NCBI RefSeq assembly: GCF_014172405.1
Contig: NZ_WNXC01000001.1
Coordinates: 1,855,340 to 1,919,339 of the forward strand
Source: Pedobacter gandavensis
GTDB lineage: Bacteria > Bacteroidota > Bacteroidia > Sphingobacteriales > Sphingobacteriaceae
Direction: 5' to 3'
Length of the DNA: 64,000 nucleotides
Shown here in pieces: positions 18,681 to 28,700 of the stretch. The translations under genes were made by a program, and so were the position numbers. Every line of letters starts with the position of its first letter. Position 1 is the first letter of the stretch. A model generated the notes under the pieces. It saw only the letters and a program-made list of their open reading frames with translations, did no database searches and was not told the origin of the DNA.

Positions 18681-20833
18681 GGCTTAGTGGTATTTGATTC
18701 TTCAATCACGATCATTGACAAGAACGCTCCATAATCTCCACTCACACGTTTAACTGCTATTTCAACTTCAGACCCGGTAATGTTATTGTAAACGATCCAT
18801 TGAGGGTCATTTAGGCCATTCGCTTTAACCGGGAAGCTTCCCAAAATTGTGGTTGCAGTCTTATTTTTAGTGACACCAGCAATAACAAATCCTCTAACAG
18901 AGTCAGTAGCAGAAACAGGCATCAACCCATAAATCTGATAGAATTTCCCTGTTTTCAGGCCTGTTATTTTAATTTTCGCGTTTGTCCCACCATTAATATT
19001 CCAAGCTGTGTTTACTGCAGAGTTTTCAAAAACAGAAGTTTCACCTGCTGCATCCTGATCAGAAGATACCATTCCGGATGCTCCCGAGAAAGCACCAGTA
19101 TTAGTTAACTTCATGGCTGATGCAATGTTTTTATCATTTATTAAGACTGGAGACGTAAACCCATTATCAACTTGAATCAGACTATTACTTGGTTTTAGAC
19201 TGTTGAAGTATGGAGGTGGTGTTTCCGGAAAACTTCCGTATTCGCTACAAAAGTTCAACAAATAAGTATTCTCTACAATGTAACCACCGCCGCCAGAAAC
19301 CGTAAAGGCAGAAGTACTCGCTACCGCAGCACTCGCATTTCTACCTGAAGCGGCTTTAACCCTGGTCTGAATATCACCAATTGGAATTGCAACATTGCCA
19401 ACATTGAAAGTTGCAGATGTGTTTGGAGTCCACGCACCCCATACTCCAGCGGATTTAATTTGAGTTTCCAAATCAGCACCTAAGTATCCAGATGGAGGTG
19501 TTACCGTAAAAGTATCAAGTGTGTCATTAACTACAGGGTTTGTAGGTGCTCCCGGGGTAACGTTTCCTCCACCACCAAGACCGAGAGATTGCAAGTAGCT
19601 GGTTTTAATTCCAATATTTCCATCTGGAAGTGGTTCAAATTGCAATGGAGAAAGTAGTCCGACAGCCATTTTTTCTAATGGAATTTCTGGCAACTCTTCC
19701 GTGGCTAAAACTCCACCAATTAGGTTCGCCTTTCCAGAAATATCTTGATTCGCAAGACCTGCCAGCCTTACGATCTCCGTATCAGGCACTAAAGATTTAC
19801 CGGGTACCTTGTCCACCTTTCCAGATATATCCACGTTCGCAACTCCGGCTAGTCTTGTGATCTCCGTATCACTGATTAATGATTTCCCGACAACTTTATC
19901 GACCTTTCCTGAAAGATCCTGATCACCGGTATTGCTACCAGTCAATGCAATAGCACCAAGCTTTGCTAAAATTGTTTGTTTGGTTTCAGAAGATCCTGGT
20001 GGCTTATTTTCAAGTTCTACAACTCGACGGGTAATAGAGGAGACTTTATCATTTATTGGTGTCAGGTCAACTTCTTTGGCTCCTAACAAGGTCCACTTGT
20101 TTGGTGCCCATAAATCAGATAATGGAGCGTAGTTATAAGCCTTCTTGCTGATATAAATACGCCCACCATCAGTGGAGTCTTTAACCATTTCCAAATCTTT
20201 GTAGGATCTACCAGCTACATAATCTCCTTTTAAATCACCCACAAACTTCCAAAACAGAGGATTAGGATTGAACAGACTGTTGCCTACATTATCATCAACA
20301 AGGGACTCATAAACGAAGTCATAAAGTACACCATCCAAATTCATCGGCTGATGCGCCCAATATCCAGTATTAAAATAAATATCATCCTGATGCCTTGGAA
20401 TAGCCGACGTATATTCCGTTTTAAGCCATGATCCAACGGCATCCAATGTAGGTTTACTTGAATTACCAGCTTGTGCAGACCTGAAAAGATATTCTATTTT
20501 ATTGACCTCAAGAGTGGCCAACTCATTCAATTCATATTCTCTCTGGCCCCAAGCATTGGCAATCTTAGTGATATCAACTTCACCACCGCCACCGACAATA
20601 GTAACATCACCAGATCCTAATATGGATTGCCCGTTAATGGTTTTGATGGTGCTACCTGAAGCAAGCTTCAACTGGTAAGCCTCCAGATCAGAAGCTTTAA
20701 GGGTTCCATTCAGGATATCAGAGAGCAGCACATAATACATCTTTCCGTCACTTGCCCTGGCTACAATGAATTTTGTACCAGCAGCAGGATCATTCAACCT
20801 CGCGTACCCTTCTGGGAAATTCTTCTCTGCCAT
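18677..20833 (-). CDS. Tail fibre / receptor-binding protein
   Basis: 718 residues. It has the fibre phrase 'IKTINGQSILGSGDVTIVGGGG' (about 63-85). Tandem repeats follow (about 305-372) built on 'DISGKVDKV-GKSL--DTEI-RLAG', a trimeric fibre shaft style. A fibronectin-like segment comes next ('APTNPVVNDTLDTFTVTPPSGY', about 435-460), then a C-terminal beta-rich head (about 530-715) that likely binds sugar. It joins host recognition to the baseplate. The start ATG is directly next to the stop of the Dit-like gene. Confidence 0.8.
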   Translation of the reverse strand: MAEKNFPEGYARLNDPAAGTKFIVARASDGKMYYVLLSDILNGTLKASDLEAYQLKLASGSTIKTINGQSILGSGDVTIVGGGGEVDITKIANAWGQREYELNELATLEVNKIEYLFRSAQAGNSSKPTLDAVGSWLKTEYTSAIPRHQDDIYFNTGYWAHQPMNLDGVLYDFVYESLVDDNVGNSLFNPNPLFWKFVGDLKGDYVAGRSYKDLEMVKDSTDGGRIYISKKAYNYAPLSDLWAPNKWTLLGAKEVDLTPINDKVSSITRRVVELENKPPGSSETKQTILAKLGAIALTGSNTGDQDLSGKVDKVVGKSLISDTEITRLAGVANVDISGKVDKVPGKSLVPDTEIVRLAGLANQDISGKANLIGGVLATEELPEIPLEKMAVGLLSPLQFEPLPDGNIGIKTSYLQSLGLGGGGNVTPGAPTNPVVNDTLDTFTVTPPSGYLGADLETQIKSAGVWGAWTPNTSATFNVGNVAIPIGDIQTRVKAASGRNASAAVASTSAFTVSGGGGYIVENTYLLNFCSEYGSFPETPPPYFNSLKPSNSLIQVDNGFTSPVLINDKNIASAMKLTNTGAFSGASGMVSSDQDAAGETSVFENSAVNTAWNINGGTNAKIKITGLKTGKFYQIYGLMPVSATDSVRGFVIAGVTKNKTATTILGSFPVKANGLNDPQWIVYNNITGSEVEIAVKRVSGDYGAFLSMIVIEESNTTKP

Positions 20834-21738
20834 TATAATTTTATTTTAATTGTATTCCCATCACTATCTGTAACTAAATAACCTAAGTCATCTAATAAGC
20901 TCTGCATATTACCAGGAGTCCCTGCCTCTGTTAATTTGCATGTAACCATCCCTATAAAGCAATCACTTCTCGAATAAATGGTATCGACTACAAAGCCATC
21001 TTTCACAAAAAAAGATCTCAACTTATCATTGTGTGCCGTTAGATTTCTTAAACCTGGAGAAGCAAATAGCTTATAAAGACTTTGTATCTTTTTCTTAAAT
21101 TCTGAGTAGGTAGGTTGTTTTATGAATAATTTAATTTCAAGCTCACTAACACCAGGATTTGTGATTTGATAACCTTCCTTTCCGTATGCGGTAAATTGAC
21201 CTGCCTTAGGAGTCGGCCGCGTCCTCCGATCACCTGAAAGCTCAAGTAAGTAGCCACCTAAATCTTTGAAACTAATTCCATCAATACCGAATTCAGAACT
21301 ACTTCCGGCTGGTAAAACACCAGATAGATCTGGTTGTGGCTCTCTGAAAGGAATCTCCAATTTCAGCAAGGTTTTATGTAAGAATTCAGCTTTAATCTGA
21401 CCGCTAACAAGCACATCAAAAGTCCCCCATTTACTTTCAAGTGGAACTAAATCTGTAAAACCATCAATTAATGCGATCAACCCCCTCCTTTTGCTTTCAC
21501 AATCATCACGATCTATACCTTGGATAAATCCAGAAAGCATTAAATCCCTTCCACCGAAGAAAATTTCATCAGCACTGACATAAGGTTCAATCCCTGCTTC
21601 ACCTGCCCAATCGTGAAAGGTTTTACCTAATCTTGATGGCATATTTAGAAATCCACTTAATGCAAGATTGCTTTTATCTTGGATACCTGGCACAAAGCCA
21701 AATTCTGTTAATGAAACATTTTTCAGGCCGTACATCAT
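20833..21738 (-). CDS. Distal tail (Dit-like) protein
   Basis: 301 residues, placed right after the tape measure, where siphovirus Dit genes sit. The N-terminal region (about 1-130) with 'GRDLMLSGFIQGIDRDDCESKRRGLIALIDGF' is like the tail-tube-type ring domain of Dit. It is followed by a second domain with 'LEIPFREPQPDLSG'. It likely forms the ring that joins tube and hub. It overlaps the tape measure by 4 bp. No motif makes the call certain. Confidence 0.65.
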   Translation of the reverse strand: MMYGLKNVSLTEFGFVPGIQDKSNLALSGFLNMPSRLGKTFHDWAGEAGIEPYVSADEIFFGGRDLMLSGFIQGIDRDDCESKRRGLIALIDGFTDLVPLESKWGTFDVLVSGQIKAEFLHKTLLKLEIPFREPQPDLSGVLPAGSSSEFGIDGISFKDLGGYLLELSGDRRTRPTPKAGQFTAYGKEGYQITNPGVSELEIKLFIKQPTYSEFKKKIQSLYKLFASPGLRNLTAHNDKLRSFFVKDGFVVDTIYSRSDCFIGMVTCKLTEAGTPGNMQSLLDDLGYLVTDSDGNTIKIKL

Positions 21739-24700
21739 AGTTTTATTCCCCCATTTCTTAAAGATTGATCGAGAGAGTCACCACTCGTGTTTTTAATAAT
21801 CTTATCTAGCTGACCAGCTATTCCGTCCGTGTTGTTCGCGGTTCTAAAAGTATTTGAGTCAATCCTTAAGGCTACGTCCAGATTAGATTTAGCAATGTTT
21901 AGCTGATCAATCGCTGTTAAGCCTAATTGCTTTAAAGAGGCATTCGATTCTTTTGAAATAAAAACAAGCTCCTTTGTGAGATCATAATTACCACGCCAAA
22001 TACCCATTGCTTTGTTGGCGGTATCCTCTTTTAGTGCTTCTCCTACAATAGCTCCAGAAACTCCTGTCTTATTTGAAGATCCAGACAAATCAGAGCCGGT
22101 AATCTTTTTGTAATCTTCGAATTTCTTCAAAGCGTCACCTGTAAGTGAAGTAAACAGGCCATTTAACTTGGCTAGCTCGTCAGCAGTGAGCTCCTCCCCA
22201 CTTTGAGCTGCTTTATCAAACTCATTATAGAAGGTCTCCATTGCCCCAGCTAACACTTTATTTTTGAATATGCTCAATGCGGCATCGTCCATTGAAGCTT
22301 TAAAGAAATCAGCCAGGTCAGTTGCCCCAGTTTCTCCCCGCTTAAACATATCCAATAAACTGTTGGTAAGATTATCTGCAGAAGTACCTGTAAATAACTC
22401 AGATGTTTCTTTTGCCAAATCAGCCATAGCCTTTTCAGCATCATATCCCTTCTGCTCCAACTCTTTCAATCGCTCTACTAAAGCCTTAGCGTCTCCTTCC
22501 AACTTGCCTTGGGCAAGTAACTGGCTTAACTCTTGAAATGATTTGCCATTTAAACTTCCATAGGTTTTATTAACCTTAGCTTTTCTAAACCATGTACCAT
22601 GCTTATAGGTTTCGCTTGCTACAAAAGATTGCCCCTGAAGCTTACCCATGATCTCATTCGCCTCTTTACTGTAATCAACAGTTTGGGACTTTCTCAGATT
22701 AATTTCATCTCGAATACCTTGTAAGGCTATTTTATTATTACGAATTGTTTCAAGTTGCCTTTCTTTGAGCAGATCCTGATATTCTCTTTCCCCTTTAATA
22801 GCATTGATATAAAAGTCTTCAACCTCTTTTTTAGCGGCCAAATTCATTTCACGAACCTTTTTTCCAATGGAGAACAAGGTGCCGACAGCTTTTACAGCAG
22901 CGCCAATCATTTTAGCGGGATCTCCTGAAACAATTGCCCCAGCAAGATCCCCAGCGGCACCAGCCAATTGTCCAATGGTATCTAGAGTATAACCAGCCTC
23001 AGTATCAACCCCACCTAAACCTTGGGATAAGGTCATTGCGGCATCAGAGGCTAATCCTAAACCGGTAGCAACTCCACTCAATGTTTTGTTTTCATTAAGA
23101 GTTTTCATAAACCCCTTCAATCCTTTAGCGTTAAGCTTATCTGTAAGATTTTGGATTTCAAGTAACCTTTGATAAAGTCCTTTTAAGGCTGCCGTATCTT
23201 CTGGAGTGGAAATTTTAAGCTGTTCTCTCTTTGAGATTTTTTCAATTACAGTACCCTTTTCCTTGTTAAGCTCTTGGATATTTGATTTATTAGCTCCTAA
23301 ATTTAATCTTCCTTCTAAACCACCAAGTTGGGTTTCAACACTCTTTTTCAAATCCGCAGAAATTGAAGGATCTTTCAATAAGGAACGCATCGTTTCAATC
23401 TGCTTTCTAATCTGCTCACGAGTTAGGATTAAGGCTTCCTCGCTGTATTTTCTAAAAACTTCGGATTTAGCCAAAACCTCCTCCCTTGCGGAGTTAATAC
23501 CTGCATCACGGCTTAATTCTAGGTTCCTCCTTTGTTCGTCTGAAATTTTACCGTTTTGTTTGTTCAATAAAGCATCCAGCTGAATTGAATAGTCTTTTTT
23601 GATAGCTAGCTCCATTTGAGCAAGATCTTCAGCAGCTTTGAACGCAGATGCGTAGTCCTGATCCTGCTTATTTTTTATAGACTTCTGGGCCTCTTCAAGC
23701 AGCTTACCGCCAGCTAAAAGTTTCTCTTGCTCACCACCAGTAAGAGGTGAATTGGTTATTGTACTTACTGCAGATTTCAAAAGCAGTTTTGAGTAGTTTT
23801 CTTTAAGCTTATCAAGGTATGTAGTGCTGACATCCAATTCGTCGCCAAATCTTTTCTTTGCGCTTTCTTCACCAAAATTCCGCTTCCACATCTCAAAGGA
23901 CTCGTATAAATCTCTTTGCTTTATTAACTGAATTTCAAGTTGAGCAGTTTCTTGCCTATACGTCAAATCATCAATTGCAGCCTTACGGACAGGCTCGATT
24001 TGTTCTGTGGTTTGTTTAGGGCCTAAAATTTCATTTGCTCGCTTAACTCCATATTTTTTCGCGTATGCGTCGTATTTCTTGGCCTGCTGCTCGATATCAA
24101 ATGCAAGTTTTTTAAACTCATCAATAATAGCTTGGCGCGCCTCTTGCTCTTTAGTAAAACCCTGTCTGGCGAACTTATCTTTCAACACTTGAATACGCTG
24201 CTGAAGATTTTCTTGGGCACTTAAAGCAGAAGCATCTGCAGCATCTTGACGCTCACGTGCCTTTCTTAATTTATCAGCTTCCTTTTGGTCCTTAGAATCA
24301 TCATTAATTGGCTTTATGATATTATTTTTATCAATTTCAGCCTGTCTGTTAGTCAATAAAGTACCTGAATCAGCGTTCAATAAGGCGTTATTCTTTTCAA
24401 TTTGAGCCGCTAAACTTTTTCCCCTTGCTACAAGAGCCGCCACCTCTGCTTGGGTTGCTTTCCTAATTGTTGGGGCCACACCTCCACCGCCTGATCCAGC
24501 GTTACTGTTTTCATATATTTTTATTGATCCTGTCTTTGCACTTTCATCCATTAAAGCTTGAACAGCAGTCAACTCTTTATTTAATTCCCCAAGTTTTTTA
24601 GTTGTTTCTTGTATCCTAACTTCATTCAATGCCTGCATCACCAGCACCTGTTGCTTGATGAATTCTTTGGCGCGGTCAGTACTTATGCTCATTGCATTGC

Positions 24701-26405
24701 CATACTTATCAAATTGAGTAATTGCACTAGGAATTTCATCTCCAACTTGCTTAATGATATCTTTCATCAATGCCTGTTCAATCTTGGTAAGTTTGGTTAT
24801 ACCTCCATTTTTTGCAGCTTTAGCAGACAGATCATCAAATTTTGTAAGTAGAGGAGAAATATTTTTTTGAAGATTCTGAACACTTAATCCTGTTTCATAA
24901 AAATCTTTGGTAGCTTCTTTTAATGAATCATAGTTAAAAATGAAATTGATTTTCTGGCCAACCTTCTCTTTAATATTCGCGATTTTGGTAGCCCACTTAG
25001 CCATCCTATCTGCAGAAGTCTCGGCAACTTCTCCCATCTCTTTAAGCTTCTCATCAACAATATTTCCTACTGCAATTTGAACACTACCAGTACGATTGAT
25101 CTCTTTACGAAGCTGAACCTGGGAAATCTGAAGGTTGTCCAGAATTTTTAAACTGTTACGGCCTAAACCAGTGACAAAACTATCAGCCAAATAATTTACA
25201 TCCACACCAGTTTGACGGGAAACTTTACCTGCTAACTCCAAACCCTTTGCCAGTAACTCTGGACCAATTTTAAAATTCTTAGCCTGCAATGCTTTAGCCA
25301 TCAAATCAACATCTGTCACGGCCCCCCTTGTAGCTATCCGCAGCTTATCTAAAGTTTTTTCATTACCAAGCTTAGAAAATGCATCTCGGATACCTTCACC
25401 ATTGGCAGCTAAAGTTCTGGCTTCTTTAACCCATGAAGTTATCATCTGAACACTGAATGCAGCGAGAATTGCAGCACCAATTGATTTGATTGTATTCAGG
25501 AGCTTTCCCACTTCACTATCGGTCTTAATTATTTTATTACCTAGTTCGTCAAAACCTTTTTTACCTGCATTGTTAAGTCTATCCAAAGCAGCTTTGGTCT
25601 CTTCTATTTTCTGGTTAAGAGTCACAAAAGATTGAGGTGCTTTTGCTCTAGAAAGTGCATCTTGAAAAAACCTTAGTTTGTTATTAAGGATTTCTTGCGC
25701 TCCAATGGTTGACTTAATACGATTACCTAATTCATCAAAGCCTTTCTTACCCACATTATTTAGGCGTTGGATTTGAGCTGTAGTTTCCCTAACTTTATTA
25801 TTGTACTCTGCTAAAATCGCAGGATTAGTAGCAGAGCCTGCTATATTTTTGTAGGACTGAAGGGCTATCTTTAAACTATCAATAGCCCTTCTGTTGTCGT
25901 CGTTAGCTCTAGTAGCGGTCCGTGCCGTTGAAGCAGCCGTTGTATTTGCAGAACTTGCCGCAGCTCCATAATATTCTGCAGCCTTAGCAGCTCCCTCATA
26001 TTGAGCTTGGTTAATTGCCGCAGCTGCCCCCACAGGTAAACCACCTTTAGCTGGCGCATTTTCTGCTGCAATTTTAGAATCTTGAGGTGTATATAAAACC
26101 TGTGACGGTTGGATCTGGGTATTTCTTATTTCATCTACTGCAATTTTCTTTCTCTTTATTGCCTGAGTCGCGCGATCATGGGCTTTAGCCTCTTCATTTA
26201 CGGCATCCACAACTCCCCTTGAAGCTTCTTTCTGCTCTTTGGTAACTTTAACTATTTTATCACGTTCCTTTTTCTCCACCTCAACCCCTGTCGCTATATC
26301 TTTTGCGACCTGGGCATTAGTTTCCTTTTGCATCTTGGCGACATCTGCAAGCGTTTTCTTTAAGTCGCTATCGTCACCGGTGATTTTAAAGTTTAATTCT
26401 GGCAT
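21735..26405 (-). CDS. Tail tape measure protein
   Basis: 1556 residues, mostly helical and charged, with long coiled coils (about 700-1080) and hydrophobic helices (about 310-330 and 1115-1185). It has an internal repeat near 210-290: two units of 'NNVGKKGFDELGN' / 'NNAGKKGFDELGN' about 65 residues apart. At about 0.15 nm per residue it would set a tail near 230 nm, which is an inference. A tape measure of this size with no sheath gene points to a siphovirus. The likely promoter's -7 element lies only 5 bp before the ATG, so the mRNA may have almost no leader. Confidence 0.9.
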   Translation of the reverse strand: MPELNFKITGDDSDLKKTLADVAKMQKETNAQVAKDIATGVEVEKKERDKIVKVTKEQKEASRGVVDAVNEEAKAHDRATQAIKRKKIAVDEIRNTQIQPSQVLYTPQDSKIAAENAPAKGGLPVGAAAAINQAQYEGAAKAAEYYGAAASSANTTAASTARTATRANDDNRRAIDSLKIALQSYKNIAGSATNPAILAEYNNKVRETTAQIQRLNNVGKKGFDELGNRIKSTIGAQEILNNKLRFFQDALSRAKAPQSFVTLNQKIEETKAALDRLNNAGKKGFDELGNKIIKTDSEVGKLLNTIKSIGAAILAAFSVQMITSWVKEARTLAANGEGIRDAFSKLGNEKTLDKLRIATRGAVTDVDLMAKALQAKNFKIGPELLAKGLELAGKVSRQTGVDVNYLADSFVTGLGRNSLKILDNLQISQVQLRKEINRTGSVQIAVGNIVDEKLKEMGEVAETSADRMAKWATKIANIKEKVGQKINFIFNYDSLKEATKDFYETGLSVQNLQKNISPLLTKFDDLSAKAAKNGGITKLTKIEQALMKDIIKQVGDEIPSAITQFDKYGNAMSISTDRAKEFIKQQVLVMQALNEVRIQETTKKLGELNKELTAVQALMDESAKTGSIKIYENSNAGSGGGGVAPTIRKATQAEVAALVARGKSLAAQIEKNNALLNADSGTLLTNRQAEIDKNNIIKPINDDSKDQKEADKLRKARERQDAADASALSAQENLQQRIQVLKDKFARQGFTKEQEARQAIIDEFKKLAFDIEQQAKKYDAYAKKYGVKRANEILGPKQTTEQIEPVRKAAIDDLTYRQETAQLEIQLIKQRDLYESFEMWKRNFGEESAKKRFGDELDVSTTYLDKLKENYSKLLLKSAVSTITNSPLTGGEQEKLLAGGKLLEEAQKSIKNKQDQDYASAFKAAEDLAQMELAIKKDYSIQLDALLNKQNGKISDEQRRNLELSRDAGINSAREEVLAKSEVFRKYSEEALILTREQIRKQIETMRSLLKDPSISADLKKSVETQLGGLEGRLNLGANKSNIQELNKEKGTVIEKISKREQLKISTPEDTAALKGLYQRLLEIQNLTDKLNAKGLKGFMKTLNENKTLSGVATGLGLASDAAMTLSQGLGGVDTEAGYTLDTIGQLAGAAGDLAGAIVSGDPAKMIGAAVKAVGTLFSIGKKVREMNLAAKKEVEDFYINAIKGEREYQDLLKERQLETIRNNKIALQGIRDEINLRKSQTVDYSKEANEIMGKLQGQSFVASETYKHGTWFRKAKVNKTYGSLNGKSFQELSQLLAQGKLEGDAKALVERLKELEQKGYDAEKAMADLAKETSELFTGTSADNLTNSLLDMFKRGETGATDLADFFKASMDDAALSIFKNKVLAGAMETFYNEFDKAAQSGEELTADELAKLNGLFTSLTGDALKKFEDYKKITGSDLSGSSNKTGVSGAIVGEALKEDTANKAMGIWRGNYDLTKELVFISKESNASLKQLGLTAIDQLNIAKSNLDVALRIDSNTFRTANNTDGIAGQLDKIIKNTSGDSLDQSLRNGGIKL

Positions 26406-26409
26406 TTGG

Positions 26410-26472
26410 CTAAATTACCATGGCCAGTTTCTGAGAAGAAGAACCTGTTTTGACAATAGAATTCATTGTCAA
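26410..26472 (-). promoter_or_regulatory. Late promoter of the tape-measure operon with palindromic activator site
   Basis: Palindrome TTGACAAT (26450-26457), 7 bp, ATTGTCAA (26465-26472), identical to the lysis copy including its 7-bp centre. It lies 32 bp from TAATTTAG (complement of 26410-26417), a one-mismatch -7 element. There is no -33 TTTG. Confidence 0.65.
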
Positions 26473-26609
26473 GGATTTTGTAGATCAAGTGTTATTTCAA
26501 TAGGCAATCATTGCCCAAAAATTCGATTGGCATACATTTTAGAGAAGCATTTAATCTGGATTCAATTTCAAGCAGCACTTTGGTTAAATGATAATTTTAT
26601 TTGCATTTT

Positions 26610-26626
26610 TACTAATATTTTTAGCA
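26610..26626. promoter_or_regulatory. TACTAA-N5-TTAGCA motif before the plus-strand SRAP island
   Basis: Identical over all 17 bp to the integrase copy at 10367-10383. It lies 27 bp before the ATG at 26654. The sequence after it (ATATTGTG) is a weak -7 candidate. Confidence 0.5.
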
Positions 26627-26653
26627 ATATTGTGATCCCAAAATTGAATAGAT

Positions 26654-27025
26654 ATGAGAACAGTATCATTAGATTACAGAGACACCCTTGAGCTCCTTCA
26701 ATGGAAGCTGATTACATACATTAGGCTCAATTATGCGTTAACATCAAATATTACATATAAATCGAAGTTTGTGAATACCACGGAGACTGCTGTTATTTTT
26801 AATTTCATGGAGTTCAGCGAAGCGTATAAAACCACCTTTATCAATCCGGACATTGAAGGATATCAATTAAAATTCATTGAATTTATTAAGCCGGTATTCT
26901 ATGATTTCATAAAGGAGGTTAAGTATGGTGGCCATGGATTCCACATCATTTTGAAATATAGAGGCGAGAGCTTTGAGAAAAGGTTCACAGTTTTAAGCGA
27001 TGAGTATGAGAGCCTGGAAAGATAG
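26654..27025 (+). CDS. Hypothetical protein (123 aa), first gene of the plus-strand island
   Basis: Not recognised. A soluble 123-residue protein, mixed alpha/beta, Tyr- and Phe-rich, no signal peptide. It starts a run of plus-strand genes that stands between two minus-strand late blocks. The next gene starts inside its end. Confidence 0.65.
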   Translation: MRTVSLDYRDTLELLQWKLITYIRLNYALTSNITYKSKFVNTTETAVIFNFMEFSEAYKTTFINPDIEGYQLKFIEFIKPVFYDFIKEVKYGGHGFHIILKYRGESFEKRFTVLSDEYESLER

Positions 27026-27317
27026 AATGATAAAAGATCCAGCATATGCGGCGAAGGAGCCGTATGCGAAAGAGGCAAGGCTTTCAAAGTTCGTGGTTTA
27101 TTCAGCCGCAACAAAGAAAATCTATACGCCAGAGGAATTCCTTGACTGCCAGGAGAAAGTTGATATTTTCCGAGGCAAGGAAAATACAAAGCAGTTTAGG
27201 ATAATTGATCCAATGGCTTATTTAAAGTACAAGGACGAGGAACTGGCTAGGCTAAGAGAAGAACAGGATAAACTTAAGGCAAAGATTAGCAGTTATTTGG
27301 CGGATAAAACAAAATAA
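27000..27317 (+). CDS. Hypothetical protein with C-terminal coiled coil (105 aa)
   Basis: Not recognised. The N-terminal half is basic; the C-terminal part (about 75-100, 'LKYKDEELARLREEQDKLKAKI') is a clear coiled coil. It overlaps the upstream gene by 26 bp; a start two codons later (27006) is also possible. It precedes the SRAP gene by 22 bp. Confidence 0.6.
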   Translation: MSMRAWKDRMIKDPAYAAKEPYAKEARLSKFVVYSAATKKIYTPEEFLDCQEKVDIFRGKENTKQFRIIDPMAYLKYKDEELARLREEQDKLKAKISSYLADKTK

Positions 27318-27339
27318 TGTAACTTATGTTAAACTATTT

Positions 27340-28032
27340 ATGTGCGGCAGATATACATTATCAAAAACTCCTTCTGAAATAATGGAGGCCTTTCCGGTGA
27401 CAATTCCGGAAATATTGGATCCTAATTACAACTTGGCTCCCACCCAAAATGGGCTGGTGATCACAGCTGATGAACCAGGAATAGCTCAAAAGATGCACTT
27501 TGGACTTATACCTTATTGGGCAGCTGATACAAAACTTTCGATGAGTACTATCAACGCAAGAAGTGAAGAAGTTCTGGAAAAGAAAACTTGGAAGCCATTA
27601 ATTGAGCATCATAAAACTTGCCTAGTCATAGCTGATGGATTTATCGAATGGGATAAAAAGACCGGCGTTTCAATACCATGGAGATTTGTACTTAAAGATC
27701 GTGATTTATTTGCTTTTGCTGGGCTCTGGAGCCAGTGGAAAGGCAAAACTGGAGAAATATACAGGTCATTCAGTATTATGACTACTGAGGCTAATGAGAT
27801 AGTTGGAGAAGTGCATTCTCCAAAAAACAGAATGCCTGTAATTTTGGATCCTCATAATTACAATTTCTGGTTAGATAAAGAACTAGCACCTTCAGCATTG
27901 CTTTCTGTTTGTAAGCCTTACCCAGATTCAAATATGGAGAACTACAGATTATCAACTGAGATCAATGCAGCTGCTATAAAAGGAATAGTAAATAATAACC
28001 CTCAATTAATCCAACCAATAAATAGCTTATAA
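27340..28032 (+). CDS. SOS response-associated peptidase (SRAP, YedK/HMCES-like)
   Basis: 230 residues of the SRAP family, which covalently caps abasic sites in single-stranded DNA through the N-terminal cysteine. The family signature is intact: MCGRYT (catalytic Cys2 after Met removal), 'NARSEEV' (about 72-78), 'DGFIEW' with the active Glu (about 99-104) and 'HSPKNRMPVIL' (about 158-168). A phage copy may protect replicating phage DNA or counter base-excision defences. It lies in an operon headed by the TACTAA-N5-TTAGCA motif, which fits damage-linked control. Its stop overlaps the next ATG. Confidence 0.93.
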   Translation: MCGRYTLSKTPSEIMEAFPVTIPEILDPNYNLAPTQNGLVITADEPGIAQKMHFGLIPYWAADTKLSMSTINARSEEVLEKKTWKPLIEHHKTCLVIADGFIEWDKKTGVSIPWRFVLKDRDLFAFAGLWSQWKGKTGEIYRSFSIMTTEANEIVGEVHSPKNRMPVILDPHNYNFWLDKELAPSALLSVCKPYPDSNMENYRLSTEINAAAIKGIVNNNPQLIQPINSL

Positions 28033-28241
28033 TGGAACCATTTGAAATAAACTTAGACGGGAAGCTCCTTAATGTAATACTAAATGAGGATGGCAGCTAC
28101 TTAATTCATGATTCTAACGCAAAATTAGGGACCTTAATTCCAGAAGTTAATGACCTTGGAGTACAATGGACCACCCTTGACCAATTAACACCAGATTACG
28201 TCAGGCAAATTGGAGAATTGATCGAAGAGCACGACCTTTAA
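28032..28241 (+). CDS. Small hypothetical protein (69 aa)
   Basis: Not recognised. An acidic 69-residue protein starting with 'MEPFEINLDGKLLNVILNED', beta-rich. Its ATG overlaps the SRAP stop (TAATG), so it is translated with SRAP. It is convergent with the minus-strand gene at 28238, overlapping by 4 bp. Confidence 0.65.
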   Translation: MEPFEINLDGKLLNVILNEDGSYLIHDSNAKLGTLIPEVNDLGVQWTTLDQLTPDYVRQIGELIEEHDL

Positions 28242-28552
28242 AGAAGTTCTCTTATATATTCCTCCTTCACTACATTGATAACCAAATCGATTGGCGTAGT
28301 TAATCGAAGGACATAATCACTGTTTACATCCTCTTTATCCGGAATACTATCGTCAAATGGGAATTCTTCAGTGATTGGCCTTGAATAAGGTTCATCAAAT
28401 GAAGGAGTGATCAATACAGCATTTTCCTCTAAGTATTCGTATGGAATATCTGTTTCTATCAATTCGCAGGTTATAGATCTAACCCCCTTTGACTTCCAAT
28501 AGTCAAGAATTTCCATATTAAATTCGTAGTACCCTTCTTTGATTTCTTCCAT
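28238..28552 (-). CDS. Hypothetical acidic protein (104 aa)
   Basis: Not recognised. A strongly acidic soluble protein. It is a single minus-strand gene inside the plus-strand island, divergent from the next gene with a clear promoter between them. Confidence 0.55.
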   Translation of the reverse strand: MEEIKEGYYEFNMEILDYWKSKGVRSITCELIETDIPYEYLEENAVLITPSFDEPYSRPITEEFPFDDSIPDKEDVNSDYVLRLTTPIDLVINVVKEEYIRELL

Positions 28553-28596
28553 ACATCAATTTAAGTATAAAATCTTGTTTCAAAAAAACAAAAAAG

Positions 28597-28627
28597 TTTG
28601 TAATTAACATACTTTTTATTATATTTG
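28597..28627 (+). promoter_or_regulatory. Bacteroidota consensus promoter
   Basis: TTTG (28597-28600), exactly 19 bp, TATATTTG (28620-28627). This is a full match to the -33/-7 consensus. The transcript would start near 28634 and run to the genes from 28701, with a leader of about 65 nt. Confidence 0.75.
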
Positions 28628-28700
28628 TTAAGCGAAAGCGAGATAGTTATTTGAAACCTTAAACACCCGGTAGGCTCCGGAATATAAATGCCAAAGCAAA

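Noticed and set aside
26239..26691. Plus-strand frame of 150 codons
   Set aside because: Antisense to the tape-measure start and running through the late promoter palindrome.
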